Shown: positions 17,680-27,904 of the stretch, piece after piece | Position numbering within the stretch: position 1 is the stretch's first letter | Layout: every line of letters begins with the position of its first letter | Assembly (NCBI GenBank): GCA_035524275.1 | Contig: DATKPC010000116.1 | Span: 1 to 64,000 of the forward strand | Source of the DNA: DATKPC01 sp035524275 | Lineage (GTDB): Bacteria; Pseudomonadota; Gammaproteobacteria; Burkholderiales; Burkholderiaceae_F | DNA: 64,000 nucleotides | Reading direction: 5' to 3' | Translations under genes and position numbers: made by a program | The notes under the pieces: model-generated | The model's database searches: none | Seen by the model: only the letters and a program-made list of their open reading frames with translations | Told to the model about the DNA's origin: nothing

Positions 17680-20295
17680 TCAGTGGGCCGTCACGGTGAT
17701 CGGCACCGAGGCGGTCTGGCTGCGGCCCGCGGAGTCCACGACGGCGATCTGCAGCGTGTAGCTCCCCGTCGCCGGATTCGCCCACGCCGCATTGATGGTC
17801 AGCCCGCTCATCGAGAACGTCATGCCGAGCGGCGCGCCGCCGATCGAAACCTGCAGCCAGGACATCGGGCCATCCTTGATCGTGATGCTGTCTGCGAGCG
17901 CCTTGCCGGCGACGCCAGTCATCGGCGGCGCCGTGATCGACAGGCCGCTCGCCGCGACCTGGACCGTGATCAGGGCGGAGCCGGCGAGGCCGGTCTTCGC
18001 GTCGTGCGCCGTGACGGTCACGCTGTAGGTACCGGCGACCGGGTTCGCCCAACTGGCCGCGCCGGCGGTCGTCATCGACATCCCGGCCGGAGCGCCGGCC
18101 ATGCTGAAGGTCACCGGGTTCACGGCGGTCGCGGATACCGTGAACGAGATCGGGGTGCCGGCCGTGCCCGTCACCGTCTTCGACGCGACGACCGGGGGCG
18201 GATTCGCGCTGATGCCGATCGTGAGCGTGCCCTGGCCGGAGAGGCCGGTCTTCGTGTCCTTCGCGACGACCGTGACCTTCGTCGTCCCGACGACGGGTGA
18301 CGGCCACGTGAACACGCCGGTGGCCGAGATCGACATGCCGGAGGCGCCGCCGGAAAGCGACAGCGTGATCGGATTCGACGCCGTGATCGCGACGCCGTAG
18401 CTGAGGGGCGTGCCGGCGAGGCCATTGATGGCCGCCGAGGCCACGGTCGGCGGAACCGGCGCGGCGATGGCGACCGTGTACGTGCCGGTGCCCTTCAGGC
18501 CGGTCTTCGTGTCGGTCGCGGACAATTGGATCGTGTAGGTGCCAGCCACCGGCGCGACCCAGGTCACGATCCCGGCCGCGCTGATCGTCATGCCGTTCGG
18601 TGCACCGGCCAGGCTATAGCTCACCGGGTCCGGCGCGGAAACGTTCGCGGTGAAGCTCAGCGGAATCCCCGCCGTGCCGGTGATCGTCGTCGCGGTGACG
18701 ACCGGCGGCGTCGCGGCCCCGGCGCCGGCAAGGCTCGCGAGCAGTGCGGTCGCATTCGGCGTACCCAAGCCCGTTGGCGTGTCGTAGCCGACCTTCGCGA
18801 CGCAGGTGGCGCACGAACCGTCGGAACCGGTCGTGATGTCCGCGATGTCCGCCGCGTAGGTCCCGGCCACCGAAGCGACCTGCCCGTAGATGACCGCGTG
18901 CGGCGCGCCCAGCGGCGCCTTGCCGGACTGCGCGCGCAGCGCATTGGCGACCGCGATGAGGCCCGCCCATTGCGGCGCAGCCAGGCTCGTTCCGCCGGCG
19001 CTCAGCCAGCTCAGCGCGCCGCTCGTCGACATCACCGCGAGGTACTGGCCCGTGTAGGGATTGGCATTGAACGAGACGTCGGCGACGTCGCGATAGCTCG
19101 CGCTGCCCATCCCGGGCACCGAAGACACCTGGTACGACGGGCGCGCCGTGTAGGCGCTCAGGCCGCCGCCGGACCCGGACCACGCGGATTCGCTGCGCGT
19201 CCCGTTGCCGGCGACATTCAGGCTCGTGCCGCCGACGGCTAGCACATGGGGCGACACGGCGGGCCATTGCACGCCGGCACCGGAGTCTCCGGTGGATGCG
19301 AGATAGCTCATGTTCGTGCCGGTGAAGGCGGCGTCGACGCTCGACGTCCAGCTGCCCTCGGAGCCGCCAAAGCTCATCGAGACGACGCCGCTGCCCATCG
19401 CGTTGGCGAGGTTCACGCCGCCCAGCAGGCTGTTGAGCGACGCGTCGGGCACTTCGATCAGGACGATGCGCGCCATCGGCGCGGTGGCGTGCGCCCACTG
19501 CACGTCGAGCGCGATCTCGGTCGCCCAGCCGGAGTCGTAGGCCGGCGCGGACGAGGCGAGCGCACCGGATGCATTCGCGTAGGCGACCGAGTACTGGCAG
19601 CCGCCGGACGACGCGGCCGCGAGGGGCAGCTTGGTCGTGGCCGGAATCGCGACCGTCGCGCAGCTCGGCAGGCCGAACTTCTGGTTGAACGCCGCGAGTT
19701 CGGCGGCGGAATTCGGGTCGTGGTAGGCATCGACGATGTAGATCGTCTGTCCTGCACCGAGCTGCGCCGCCTGCGTCGCGCTGGGCGTGGCTCCGGCCGC
19801 CGGCAGCGCCGGCAGGCTGTAGGCGGAGCGGACCTGCGCCGGGGTGTAGGTCACGACGGTCGAACTGGCGGCATCCGGCGCGAGCGATCCGTCGTTGGCC
19901 ACCGTGGTGCCGCGCTGCAGCCCCTCGACGGTGCGCGCGGTCGGACGCTGCATCCCGGCGGAGACGACGAGCCCCGGCACCGCGGTGCGGCGCGGTTGCA
20001 GCCGCGCGGACGTCATATTGTCGACGGTATCGGTGTCATCCGGCTCGCCGAGCAGCACCGGCGCGAGGTGGAATGTCGGGGTCGCGACATTCGCCGCGAC
20101 GTCGTCGGGTAGTGCGGCTTGCACGTCGAGCACGGTGGTCGACGCGGCGACCGCCGCGTTGGGCACCGCCGTGTCGACTTGGGTGGTGCCGTCGTCGCCG
20201 CCACCGCAGGCGGCGACGAGGGCCGTCGCCAGCGACGAAGCAACGAGTGACGCACGGAGGGAAGCGGGTCGAGCCGCGGATTGACGCTTGCGCAT
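17680..20295 (-). CDS. sedolisin-family (S53) serine-carboxyl protease lipoprotein with four Ig-like repeats
   Basis: 871 residues. A lipoprotein signal ends in LVAACGGG (lipidated Cys30). Residues 105-160 look like the end of a propeptide. The catalytic domain shows the S53 set: Glu260 and Asp264 (WATEIALDVQ), Asp337 (STGDSGAG) and Ser437 (GGTSLAAP). From about residue 536 to the end are four ~80-residue Ig/He_PIG-type repeats, each with TGTAGTPLSF-, GMSISATG- and DTKTGLSGQGT-like signatures. Such proteases are active at acid pH outside the cell. The start MRKRQSAARP is chosen because GAGAAGG sits five bases upstream; an ATG six codons earlier is the alternative. A c-di-GMP-I riboswitch occupies the 5' leader. 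Confidence 0.9.
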   Translation of the reverse strand: MRKRQSAARPASLRASLVASSLATALVAACGGGDDGTTQVDTAVPNAAVAASTTVLDVQAALPDDVAANVATPTFHLAPVLLGEPDDTDTVDNMTSARLQPRRTAVPGLVVSAGMQRPTARTVEGLQRGTTVANDGSLAPDAASSTVVTYTPAQVRSAYSLPALPAAGATPSATQAAQLGAGQTIYIVDAYHDPNSAAELAAFNQKFGLPSCATVAIPATTKLPLAAASSGGCQYSVAYANASGALASSAPAYDSGWATEIALDVQWAHATAPMARIVLIEVPDASLNSLLGGVNLANAMGSGVVSMSFGGSEGSWTSSVDAAFTGTNMSYLASTGDSGAGVQWPAVSPHVLAVGGTSLNVAGNGTRSESAWSGSGGGLSAYTARPSYQVSSVPGMGSASYRDVADVSFNANPYTGQYLAVMSTSGALSWLSAGGTSLAAPQWAGLIAVANALRAQSGKAPLGAPHAVIYGQVASVAGTYAADIADITTGSDGSCATCVAKVGYDTPTGLGTPNATALLASLAGAGAATPPVVTATTITGTAGIPLSFTANVSAPDPVSYSLAGAPNGMTISAAGIVTWVAPVAGTYTIQLSATDTKTGLKGTGTYTVAIAAPVPPTVASAAINGLAGTPLSYGVAITASNPITLSLSGGASGMSISATGVFTWPSPVVGTTKVTVVAKDTKTGLSGQGTLTIGISANPPPVVASKTVTGTAGTPISFTVSATAVNPVTFSMAGAPAGMSMTTAGAASWANPVAGTYSVTVTAHDAKTGLAGSALITVQVAASGLSITAPPMTGVAGKALADSITIKDGPMSWLQVSIGGAPLGMTFSMSGLTINAAWANPATGSYTLQIAVVDSAGRSQTASVPITVTAH

Positions 20296-20383
20296 GGCCT
20301 TCTCAATGTCCAAATGGGTTGAGGGCCACGCGTTGACAACGCTCCTGGCGCGCGAAGCGGACGTCTGCCGCGCATCGCAGGAA

Positions 20384-20465
20384 CCTTGGCAGCCCCGCTA
20401 CCTTGGCGCCGAAGCGCTTTAGGCCGGAAGCTTTGCGTCCCCGTCTTTCGACGGGTTTGCCCTTC
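20384..20465 (-). ncRNA. c-di-GMP-I (GEMM-I) riboswitch aptamer
   Basis: On the minus strand the RNA contains, in order, GAAGGGCAAACC, a hairpin closed by a GAAA tetraloop (CCGTCGAAAGACGG), GGACGCAAAGC, the tetraloop receptor CTTCCGGCCTAA, and the 3' hairpin with GGTAGCGGGGCTGCC. These are the conserved blocks of the GEMM-I class, including the bases that contact c-di-GMP. The element ends 88 nt before the ATG of the sedolisin-like protease; the linker contains GCGTTG/CAACGC, a possible expression-platform stem. ON or OFF behaviour cannot be told from sequence. Confidence 0.93.
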
Positions 20466-20492
20466 ATGGATCGTTACGAACTCACAGAAGAC

Positions 20493-20521
20493 ATACTAAT
20501 CAACAATAAGTCGTAGCGCAA
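20493..20521 (-). promoter_or_regulatory. sigma70-type promoter of the riboswitch transcript
   Basis: On minus, -35 TTGCGC (20516-20521) and -10 TAGTAT (20493-20498) are separated by exactly 17 bp in an AT-rich patch. Transcription would begin near 20486, about 20 nt before the aptamer. Confidence 0.65.
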
Positions 20522-20781
20522 TGACGCTAGCAAAATAAATTCTTTGCCCGATGCGAGTTCCTCGAATCCATCGGAAGCCTTGCGATTTGGGACCTGAAGT
20601 CGCCCTAAAGTATTCCGTCGCGGCGCCGATAACCCGATGGCGGGTATCTCGTCGTGCGGCGTGCACGGCGGGAGGCGGCGGCGGGAAGACCGATTTCTTC
20701 GCGACGAATCACAGGACATGCTTGAAGCTCCGGAATGTCGCGGGGCTTCGGGGATAGACGAGCGGGAATCGACCGTCGCCG
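20522..20781. other. intergenic DNA between diguanylate cyclase and riboswitch promoter
   Basis: 260 bp, part of a 486-bp non-coding stretch that also holds the promoter and riboswitch. The right half is GC-rich, the left AT-rich. I see no gene and no strong terminator for the upstream cyclase gene. Confidence 0.35.
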
Positions 20782-21939
<1,158 letters not shown>

Positions 21940-22051
21940 TCGCATCCCCTGTCCGAACCGTGTGCACACCGACCTGTGTCTTGTTCGGCAGCGGCGCGGC
22001 AATCCTGAAAAGGCAGGCTTTGGAATGGGAATTCGGGGCTAACGACGGTTC

Positions 22052-22068
22052 GCCGGCAAAATGCCGGC
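22052..22068. repeat. short inverted repeat in a divergent promoter region
   Basis: GCCGGC-AAAAT-GCCGGC, a perfect 6-bp stem with an A-rich loop, between the cyclase gene (minus) and the PNPOx-like gene (plus). Could be an operator or just a hairpin in the 5' leader. Confidence 0.3.
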
Positions 22069-22113
22069 TGGAACACCCGGCCCGCGCTGCGGTCGGGTCG
22101 CGGAAGGAGACCG

Positions 22114-22587
22114 ATGAACACGTCGACGATGACGCCCGACGTCCTGGACTACATCGAGCGCAGCGTCCTGTGCTGGCTCGCGACGGTCGATGCCGACGGG
22201 CTCCCCAACGTCTCGCCGAAGGAAATCTTCTGCGCCGACGGGACGCACAGCCTGCTCGTCGCCCACATCGCCTCGCCCGGCAGCGCTCGAAACGTCCGCG
22301 CAAATCCGGCGGTCTGCGTCGGTTTCGTCGACGTCTTCGCGCAGCGGGGGTACAAGCTGCACGGCATGGCCGAACTGATCGAACCGCAGGACCCTCGCTT
22401 CGCGGTCCTGGCGGCACCGCTGGCGCACATGGCGGGCGAGCGCTTCCCGATTCGCGGCGTCTTCGCGGTCCGCATCACGCGGATCGAACCGATCCTTGCG
22501 CCGAGCTACCGGATGATCCCGGGCACCACCGAGGCGTCGCAGGTCGCGGCCGCGCTGCGTGCCTACGGCGTGCGGCGTCCGGCATGA
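22114..22587 (+). CDS. pyridoxamine 5'-phosphate oxidase-family (FMN-binding) protein
   Basis: 157 residues, one split-barrel flavin-binding domain: CWLATVDADGLPNVSPKEI, then NVRANPAVCVGFVD and YKLHGMAEL. The family includes FMN-dependent reductases and F420/heme-linked proteins; the substrate is unknown. GGAAGGAG lies at the right distance before the ATG. Its stop overlaps the next start (ATGA), so the two genes are coupled. Confidence 0.85.
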   Translation: MNTSTMTPDVLDYIERSVLCWLATVDADGLPNVSPKEIFCADGTHSLLVAHIASPGSARNVRANPAVCVGFVDVFAQRGYKLHGMAELIEPQDPRFAVLAAPLAHMAGERFPIRGVFAVRITRIEPILAPSYRMIPGTTEASQVAAALRAYGVRRPA

Positions 22588-23048
22588 ACGGGGCGGCGCG
22601 ACGGGGCCGGCGCTCCGTCTCCGAACATCCGTTCGACGAGGCGCTGCGCCTCGCGAAGCGCGGGAAGCGGGTGCCACACGAGTTCGTCCTCGATGCGCTG
22701 GCCCCGCTGTCGCCGACGACGCGCCCGATGTTCGGCTGCGTCGCCGTCTACGTCGACAACAGGATCGTCCTGATCCTTCGCGACAAGCCGACCGCAACGT
22801 CCGACAACGGTGTGTGGCTGGCCACCACGGCCGAGCATCACGACCGCCTTCGACCCGATTTCCCGCGGATGCGCTCGATTCGACTGCTCGGAACCGGAGT
22901 GACCAGCTGGCAGAACCTGCCCGCCGACGCACCCGATTTCGAGGAGGCCGCGCGGCATGCCTGCGAACTGATCCTCGACGGCGATCCGCGAATCGGCAAG
23001 ATTCCCGACGCGCGAGGCCCGCGGACGAGGAAGCCGGCAAAGTCTTGA
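22584..23048 (+). CDS. TfoX N-terminal-like protein
   Basis: 154 residues. The segment TTRPMFGCVAVYVDNRIVLI followed by LRDKPTATSDNGVWLAT resembles the TfoX N-terminal fold (compare RPMFGG...FGLI in that family); the protein has only this one domain plus a basic C-terminus. TfoX relatives are linked to competence, but this stand-alone type is uncharacterised. Translationally coupled to the preceding PNPOx-like gene by a 4-base overlap. Confidence 0.55.
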   Translation: MNGAARRGRRSVSEHPFDEALRLAKRGKRVPHEFVLDALAPLSPTTRPMFGCVAVYVDNRIVLILRDKPTATSDNGVWLATTAEHHDRLRPDFPRMRSIRLLGTGVTSWQNLPADAPDFEEAARHACELILDGDPRIGKIPDARGPRTRKPAKS

Positions 23049-23076
23049 ACGCGCAACGGGGCATTTTCGGGACACA

Positions 23077-23970
23077 ATGGCGCCCGGAGCCTCATCGCCA
23101 TCCGCCACGATGCCTGCATCCCACGACGCCGACCCCGCGCTGCTGCTCCTGGCGATGGGGCCCGTCTTCCTGCTGTCGATCGCTGTCGAGGCCTGGCACT
23201 GGCATCGACGCGGGCGGGCGATCTACGCGTGGCGCGACGTCGCGTCGAACGCTGCCCTCGCGCTGATGCACCAGGGCGCCGATGCCTTCGTCCTGTGGCT
23301 GTTCGTTCGCACCGTCTATACGTTCTGCTACGAGCACGGGCTGCACCTCTTCCCGCGCGCGACGCTTTCGTTCCTCGCGCTGCTGCTGCTGCAGGACCTG
23401 CTCTACTACGGATTCCACCGCGCGAGCCACCGCATCCGCTGGATGTGGGCGTCGCACGTGACGCACCACTCCTCGCAGCGGATGAACCTCTCGACGGCAT
23501 TCCGCCAGAGCCTGACCTATCCGCTGTCCGGGATGTGGCTCTTCTGGGTTCCGCTGGCCTGGCTCGGCTTTCCGCCCGACTGGGTGATCCTGTCGGTCGG
23601 CCTGAACCTCGGCTTCCAGTTCTTCGTGCACACGCAACTTGCCGAACCGGCGGGTCCGATCCAGCGCGCGCTCGGGCGCGTCATCAATACGCCGTCGATC
23701 CATCGCGTCCATCACGGCAGGAACCCGGACTACATGGATCGCAACTACGCCGGCGTCCTCACGGTCTGGGACCGGCTGTTCGGGACGTATGTGGAGGAAA
23801 CCGAGCCGGTGCGCTACGGCATCACGCGCCAGATCGAGTCGCACAACCCGTTGACGCTGACCTTCCACGAATGGCGCGACATGTGGCGCGACGTGCTGCG
23901 CCATCGCGACCTGCGCCACCTGTGGATGCCGCCCGACTGGATTGCGCCGGCCTCGCAGCCGTCGGCGTGA
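23077..23970 (+). CDS. sterol desaturase / fatty acid hydroxylase family membrane protein
   Basis: 297 residues. Four to five membrane helices and the three histidine clusters of the di-iron hydroxylase family: HRASHR, HVTHHSS and HRVHHGRNPDYMDRNY, with the family end signature VWDRLFGTY. The enzyme would use O2 to hydroxylate or desaturate a lipid; substrate unknown. The start at 23077 has CGGGA five bases upstream; an ATG at 23110 is possible. Paralogous to the gene at 45207-46346. Confidence 0.85.
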   Translation: MAPGASSPSATMPASHDADPALLLLAMGPVFLLSIAVEAWHWHRRGRAIYAWRDVASNAALALMHQGADAFVLWLFVRTVYTFCYEHGLHLFPRATLSFLALLLLQDLLYYGFHRASHRIRWMWASHVTHHSSQRMNLSTAFRQSLTYPLSGMWLFWVPLAWLGFPPDWVILSVGLNLGFQFFVHTQLAEPAGPIQRALGRVINTPSIHRVHHGRNPDYMDRNYAGVLTVWDRLFGTYVEETEPVRYGITRQIESHNPLTLTFHEWRDMWRDVLRHRDLRHLWMPPDWIAPASQPSA

Positions 23971-24000
23971 GGCCGGCCATCGCCCCCTTCAAGGAACGCC

Positions 24001-24624
24001 ATGCCACGATGGATTCTCTACTCCGCCCCGGGCAGCTGCGCGCTGGCCTCGCATATCGCGCTGCGCGAAGCCGGGGCGGATTTCGATCTCGTCAATGTGG
24101 ATTTCAGCGCCGGCCAGCAGCGGAGTGCGGAATACCTGGCGGTCAATCCGAAGGGGCGGGTGCCCGCCCTCGTCACCGCGGACGGGGTGCTGACCGAGAC
24201 GCCGGCGCTCCTCGCGTTCATTGCGATGCAGTACCCGGACGCACGGCTCGCCCCGGCCAGCGATACGTTCGACTTCGCGCGCATGCAGGAGTTCAACGGT
24301 TTCCTCGCCTCCACGGTTCACGTGGCCCACGCGCACAAGCACCGCGGATCGCGCTGGACCGATGACGCGGCGGCGATCGAGGCGATGCGTGGGTTCGTGC
24401 CGCGATCGATGACCGCTTGCGCGGATCTGATCGAATCGCGGCTCGCGGGGCCGTGGGTGCTGGGCACGGCATACAGCGTGGCCGACGGCTATCTCTACAC
24501 CCTGTCCGGCTGGCTCGAGGGCGACGGCGTCGACATGGAGCGGCTGCCGCGGATCCGCGAGCACCGTCGACGCGTCGGCGAACGACCTGCGGTCCGGCAG
24601 GCCGTCGCCGAGGCGTCCGGATGA
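24001..24624 (+). CDS. glutathione S-transferase
   Basis: 207 residues. Thioredoxin-like N-terminal domain (MPRWILYSAPGSCALASHIA, then NPKGRVPALVTADGVLTET with the cis-proline) and an all-helical C-terminal domain (GTAYSVADGYLYTL). Of the beta/Mu-like bacterial GST type with the catalytic position around Ser/Cys in SAPGSCAL. Conjugates glutathione to electrophiles or acts as peroxidase. CAAGGAACGCC precedes the ATG. Stop overlaps an unused upstream start of the next gene. Confidence 0.9.
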   Translation: MPRWILYSAPGSCALASHIALREAGADFDLVNVDFSAGQQRSAEYLAVNPKGRVPALVTADGVLTETPALLAFIAMQYPDARLAPASDTFDFARMQEFNGFLASTVHVAHAHKHRGSRWTDDAAAIEAMRGFVPRSMTACADLIESRLAGPWVLGTAYSVADGYLYTLSGWLEGDGVDMERLPRIREHRRRVGERPAVRQAVAEASG

Positions 24625-24674
24625 ACGCCTGGCCGTTCGGCGGGAACAACGCAATCGTGCGCACCGGGGACAAC

Positions 24675-25781
24675 ATGAAGGGGCTCAAGTCGGCGCGGGG
24701 ATCCGCAGCGATTGCCGTGGCGGTGGTCATGGCGGTCGCTCCGCTCGCCGTCGCCGCGGAAACGGCGGTTCCGGCGATTGCGTTCGATTCGGTGCCGGAT
24801 CCCTTGAAGCTGCCCACCGACCTGTACCTGGGCGAAGTCTCCGGCGTCGCGGTGAACTCGAAGGGGCACGTGTTCGTCTTTTCGCGCGGCAACACGAGCG
24901 GCCCCGCCTACGCGGCGGCGGCGGCGCAGCTGCTGGAATTCGACGAGAAGGGCGTGTTCCTGCGCGAGATCGGCAAGAATCTCTACGGGTGGTCGTATGC
25001 GCACGCCGTGCGCGTCGATCGCGACGACAACATCTGGGCGACGGACAAGGGCTCCGACATCGTCGTGAAGTTCAGCCCCGACGGGCGCGTGCGCCTGGTG
25101 CTTGGGCGAAAACAGGAAGCCTCGGACGAGGAGACAGGTCCGCTGAAGCACCCGAAGCCGCCGCTGCCGGCCGAGGACGGCCGTTTCCGGCAGGTCACGG
25201 ACGTGACCTGGGATCCGGCCGGAAATATCTATGTCAGCGACGGCTATATCAACTCCCGCGTCGCGAAATACGACAAGGACGGGAACTGGCTCGGATCCTG
25301 GGGCACGCGGGGGGACAAGCCGGGCGAGTTCAACACGCCACACAGCATCGCGTCCGACGCGGAGGGACGCATCTACGTCGCAGACCGCTACAACCGGCGC
25401 ATCCAGGTCTTCGACGGCGACGGAAACCTGCAGCGGATCATCGCGATCGACGTCCCGTTCGATCACGCGATACGCCCGGTGATCGGCAATCCACTCGATC
25501 CGGAGGCGAGGTCGGGGACTTTCTCGCCCGGTGCGCCATGGGCGCTGTGCATCACGCCGCCGCCTAACCAGGTGCTCTACGCGGCGGACGCCTATCCGGG
25601 CCGGATCTACAAGCTGAGCCTTGACGGCCGGGTCGTGGGAACGATCGGCGGCCCGGGGCGGCAGCTGAAGCAGTTCGGCTGGGTCCACGAGATCGCGTGC
25701 CCGTCGGAGAACGTCCTGTACGTCGCCGAGCTGCTGAACTGGCGCGTGCAGAAGCTGCTGCTGCGCCCCGCCGCGCGCTGA
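24675..25781 (+). CDS. exported NHL-repeat protein (PAL-like)
   Basis: 368 residues with a signal peptide (IAVAVVMAVAPLAVAAETA). The rest is a six-bladed NHL beta-propeller: GEVSGVAVNSKGHVFVFSRG, AHAVRVDRDDNIWATDKGS, DVTWDPAGNIYVSDGYINSR, HSIASDAEGRIYVADRYNRR, VLYAADAYPGRIYKL, VLYVAELLNWRVQKL. This resembles peptidyl-alpha-hydroxyglycine amidating lyase propellers, but bacterial relatives are uncharacterised. Start at 24675 chosen for GGGGACAAC and the clean signal peptide; an ATG at 24621 is in frame and overlaps the GST stop. Confidence 0.75.
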   Translation: MKGLKSARGSAAIAVAVVMAVAPLAVAAETAVPAIAFDSVPDPLKLPTDLYLGEVSGVAVNSKGHVFVFSRGNTSGPAYAAAAAQLLEFDEKGVFLREIGKNLYGWSYAHAVRVDRDDNIWATDKGSDIVVKFSPDGRVRLVLGRKQEASDEETGPLKHPKPPLPAEDGRFRQVTDVTWDPAGNIYVSDGYINSRVAKYDKDGNWLGSWGTRGDKPGEFNTPHSIASDAEGRIYVADRYNRRIQVFDGDGNLQRIIAIDVPFDHAIRPVIGNPLDPEARSGTFSPGAPWALCITPPPNQVLYAADAYPGRIYKLSLDGRVVGTIGGPGRQLKQFGWVHEIACPSENVLYVAELLNWRVQKLLLRPAAR

Positions 25782-25810
25782 TCGCCGCGCGGCGCGCGTG
25801 CCCCCACGTG

Positions 25811-26380
25811 TCATCGACCCGCGGTCGGCCTCCACTTGATGCTGCAGCCCAGGGCCGGTTTCTGGTCCGCCGGCGCGGGCCGGCCGGCCAGGACCGCGTC
25901 GACCGCGGCGCGCAAGTCGCTGCCGTGGGCGGCCGTCGTACCGCCGGGCCGCGTGCCATCGAAACGACCGTGGTACGCAAGCCGCCGATTCGCGTCGAAG
26001 AGGAAGAACTCCGGCGTGCACGCGGCGCCGAACGCGCGAGCGGTGGCCTGCGTTTCATCGTACAGGTACGGAAACCCGAATCCGGATCGCTTCGCTTCGG
26101 CCGCCATCGCGTCCGGACCGTCCTGCGGCACGATCGCCGGATCATTGGAACTGATCGCGACGACGGCCAGCCCACGCGCGCGAAATTCGGCGGCGAAGGC
26201 GACGAAAGCCGGGCGCACGTGGATCACGTAGGGACAGTGGTTGCAGATGAACGCGACGAGCAAGGCGCCCGCATCCGCGGCGTCCGCAGGCATCCAGCGG
26301 CGCCCGCTGGCCGCGTCCGTCAGCGCGATGGGCGGCAATGCGGATCCCAGCGCCAGGTCTTTCGTGCTTTCGGTGGCCAT
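25811..26380 (-). CDS. thioredoxin-fold redoxin (AhpC/TSA-like)
   Basis: 189 residues. A redoxin fold with the redox pair in AFICNHCPYVIHVRP (CxxC) and GFPYLYDETQATARAFGAAC plus CTPEFFLFDANRRLAYHGR typical of the YP_-type thioredoxin family protein seen in many proteobacteria. No signal peptide, so cytoplasmic. Likely thiol peroxidase or reductase activity. Convergent with the NHL gene (29 bp between stops). Confidence 0.85.
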   Translation of the reverse strand: MATESTKDLALGSALPPIALTDAASGRRWMPADAADAGALLVAFICNHCPYVIHVRPAFVAFAAEFRARGLAVVAISSNDPAIVPQDGPDAMAAEAKRSGFGFPYLYDETQATARAFGAACTPEFFLFDANRRLAYHGRFDGTRPGGTTAAHGSDLRAAVDAVLAGRPAPADQKPALGCSIKWRPTAGR

Positions 26381-26512
26381 CCCGTGCTCCTCGACGTGTC
26401 GATCGGCTGGCGGCGGCGGAACCGCGGCGGCGTCCGACCGTTCGGAATGCTAACCTGAAGGCCAGCGGCGGATTTCGCGCCGCCGCCGTCACTCGTCGAT
26501 CCCGAGGCGTCC

Positions 26513-27898
26513 TTGGCCGTCAGCGTATTCGACCTGTTCAAGATCGGCATCGGCCCTTCGAGTTCGCACACCGTCGGCCCGATGCGCGCCGCCGGCCTTT
26601 TCGTGCGCGCGTTGCAGGCCCGCGACACGCTGCCGCAGGTCGCGCGCGTCACGACGTCGCTGTACGGCTCGCTCGGCGCGACCGGCAAAGGCCACGGAAG
26701 CGACAAGGCCGTCCTGCTGGGGCTCGGCGGGCACGAACCGGAAACGGTCGACGTCGATGAGGTTCCCGCGATCCTGCAGCGGATCCGGACGTCGCGTCGC
26801 ATCGAACTCGGCGGCCTGCAAGGCGTGGATTTCGACGAGAAGCGCGACCTGCTGTTTTATCGCAAGGCGCTTGCGTTCCACCCCAACGGGCTTCGCTTCG
26901 ACGCGTTCGACGCGAACGGCGGACCGGTCGCCGACGCGACCTACTATTCCGTCGGCGGCGGCTTCGTCGTCAGCGAAACCGTCGCGCACGACGGCTCGAA
27001 GCAGAAGGAGCTGATCGCCGACGCGACGCAGCTGCCGATGCCCTTTCGCACCGGCGCGGAACTCCTGGACCTGGCGCAGCGCAGCGGCCTCCCCATCGCC
27101 GGGATCATGCGGGCCAACGAGCGCCACTGGCGAACGGATGCGCAGATCGACGCCGGCCTCGATCGCATCTGGTCGGCCATGCAGGCCTGCGTCGAGCGCG
27201 GTTGCCGGACCGGCGGCACGTTGCCGGGGGGGCTGAAGGTCAAGCGCCGCGCGGCGGACCTCGCCCGCGCGCTGAGCCGCTCCGAAGGCCCGACCTGGGA
27301 TCCGCTGCGGGTGCTCGACTGGGTCAACCTCTGGGCCTTGGCGGTGAACGAGGAAAACGCGGCCGGCGGGCGCGTCGTGACGGCGCCCACGAACGGCGCG
27401 GCCGGGATCATCCCGGCGGTGCTTCATTACTACGTCCGCGGAACGCCGCGGCCGTCCAGCGACGGCGTGCGGGATTTCCTGCTGACGGCCGGCGCGATCG
27501 GGATCCTCTACAAGGAGAACGCGTCCATCAGCGGCGCCGAGGTCGGCTGCCAGGGCGAGGTGGGGGTTGCGTGCTCGATGGCTGCCGGCGCGTTGTGCGC
27601 CGTGCTCGGAGGCACGCCGGCGCAGGTGGAGAACGCCGCCGAGATCGGCATGGAGCATCACCTCGGGCTGACGTGCGATCCCGTCGGCGGCCTGGTCCAG
27701 ATCCCGTGCATCGAACGCAACGCGATCGCCGCGGTGAAGGCCATCAATGCGGCCCGGATGGCGCTTTACGGCGATGGATCGCACTACGTCAGCCTCGACA
27801 AGGTCATCAAGACGATGCGCGAGACCGGCGCCGACATGCTGACGAAGTACAAGGAAACGGCGCGGGGCGGCCTGGCGGTCAATATCGTCGAGTGCTAG
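26513..27898 (+). CDS. sdaA: L-serine ammonia-lyase
   Basis: 461 residues, full length for the single-chain enzyme. Converts L-serine to pyruvate and ammonia with a [4Fe-4S] cluster. Family marks: SVFDLFKIGIGPSSSHTVGP at the N-terminus, NEENAAGGRVVTAPTNGAAG, GAEVGCQGEVGVACSMAAGA and GGLVQIPCIERNA carrying cluster cysteines. The start is a TTG, behind GAGG, which reproduces the family N-terminus exactly; no ATG fits. Monocistronic, followed by a REPIN-like repeat. Confidence 0.95.
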   Translation: MAVSVFDLFKIGIGPSSSHTVGPMRAAGLFVRALQARDTLPQVARVTTSLYGSLGATGKGHGSDKAVLLGLGGHEPETVDVDEVPAILQRIRTSRRIELGGLQGVDFDEKRDLLFYRKALAFHPNGLRFDAFDANGGPVADATYYSVGGGFVVSETVAHDGSKQKELIADATQLPMPFRTGAELLDLAQRSGLPIAGIMRANERHWRTDAQIDAGLDRIWSAMQACVERGCRTGGTLPGGLKVKRRAADLARALSRSEGPTWDPLRVLDWVNLWALAVNEENAAGGRVVTAPTNGAAGIIPAVLHYYVRGTPRPSSDGVRDFLLTAGAIGILYKENASISGAEVGCQGEVGVACSMAAGALCAVLGGTPAQVENAAEIGMEHHLGLTCDPVGGLVQIPCIERNAIAAVKAINAARMALYGDGSHYVSLDKVIKTMRETGADMLTKYKETARGGLAVNIVEC

Positions 27899-27904
27899 CG
27901 GACG

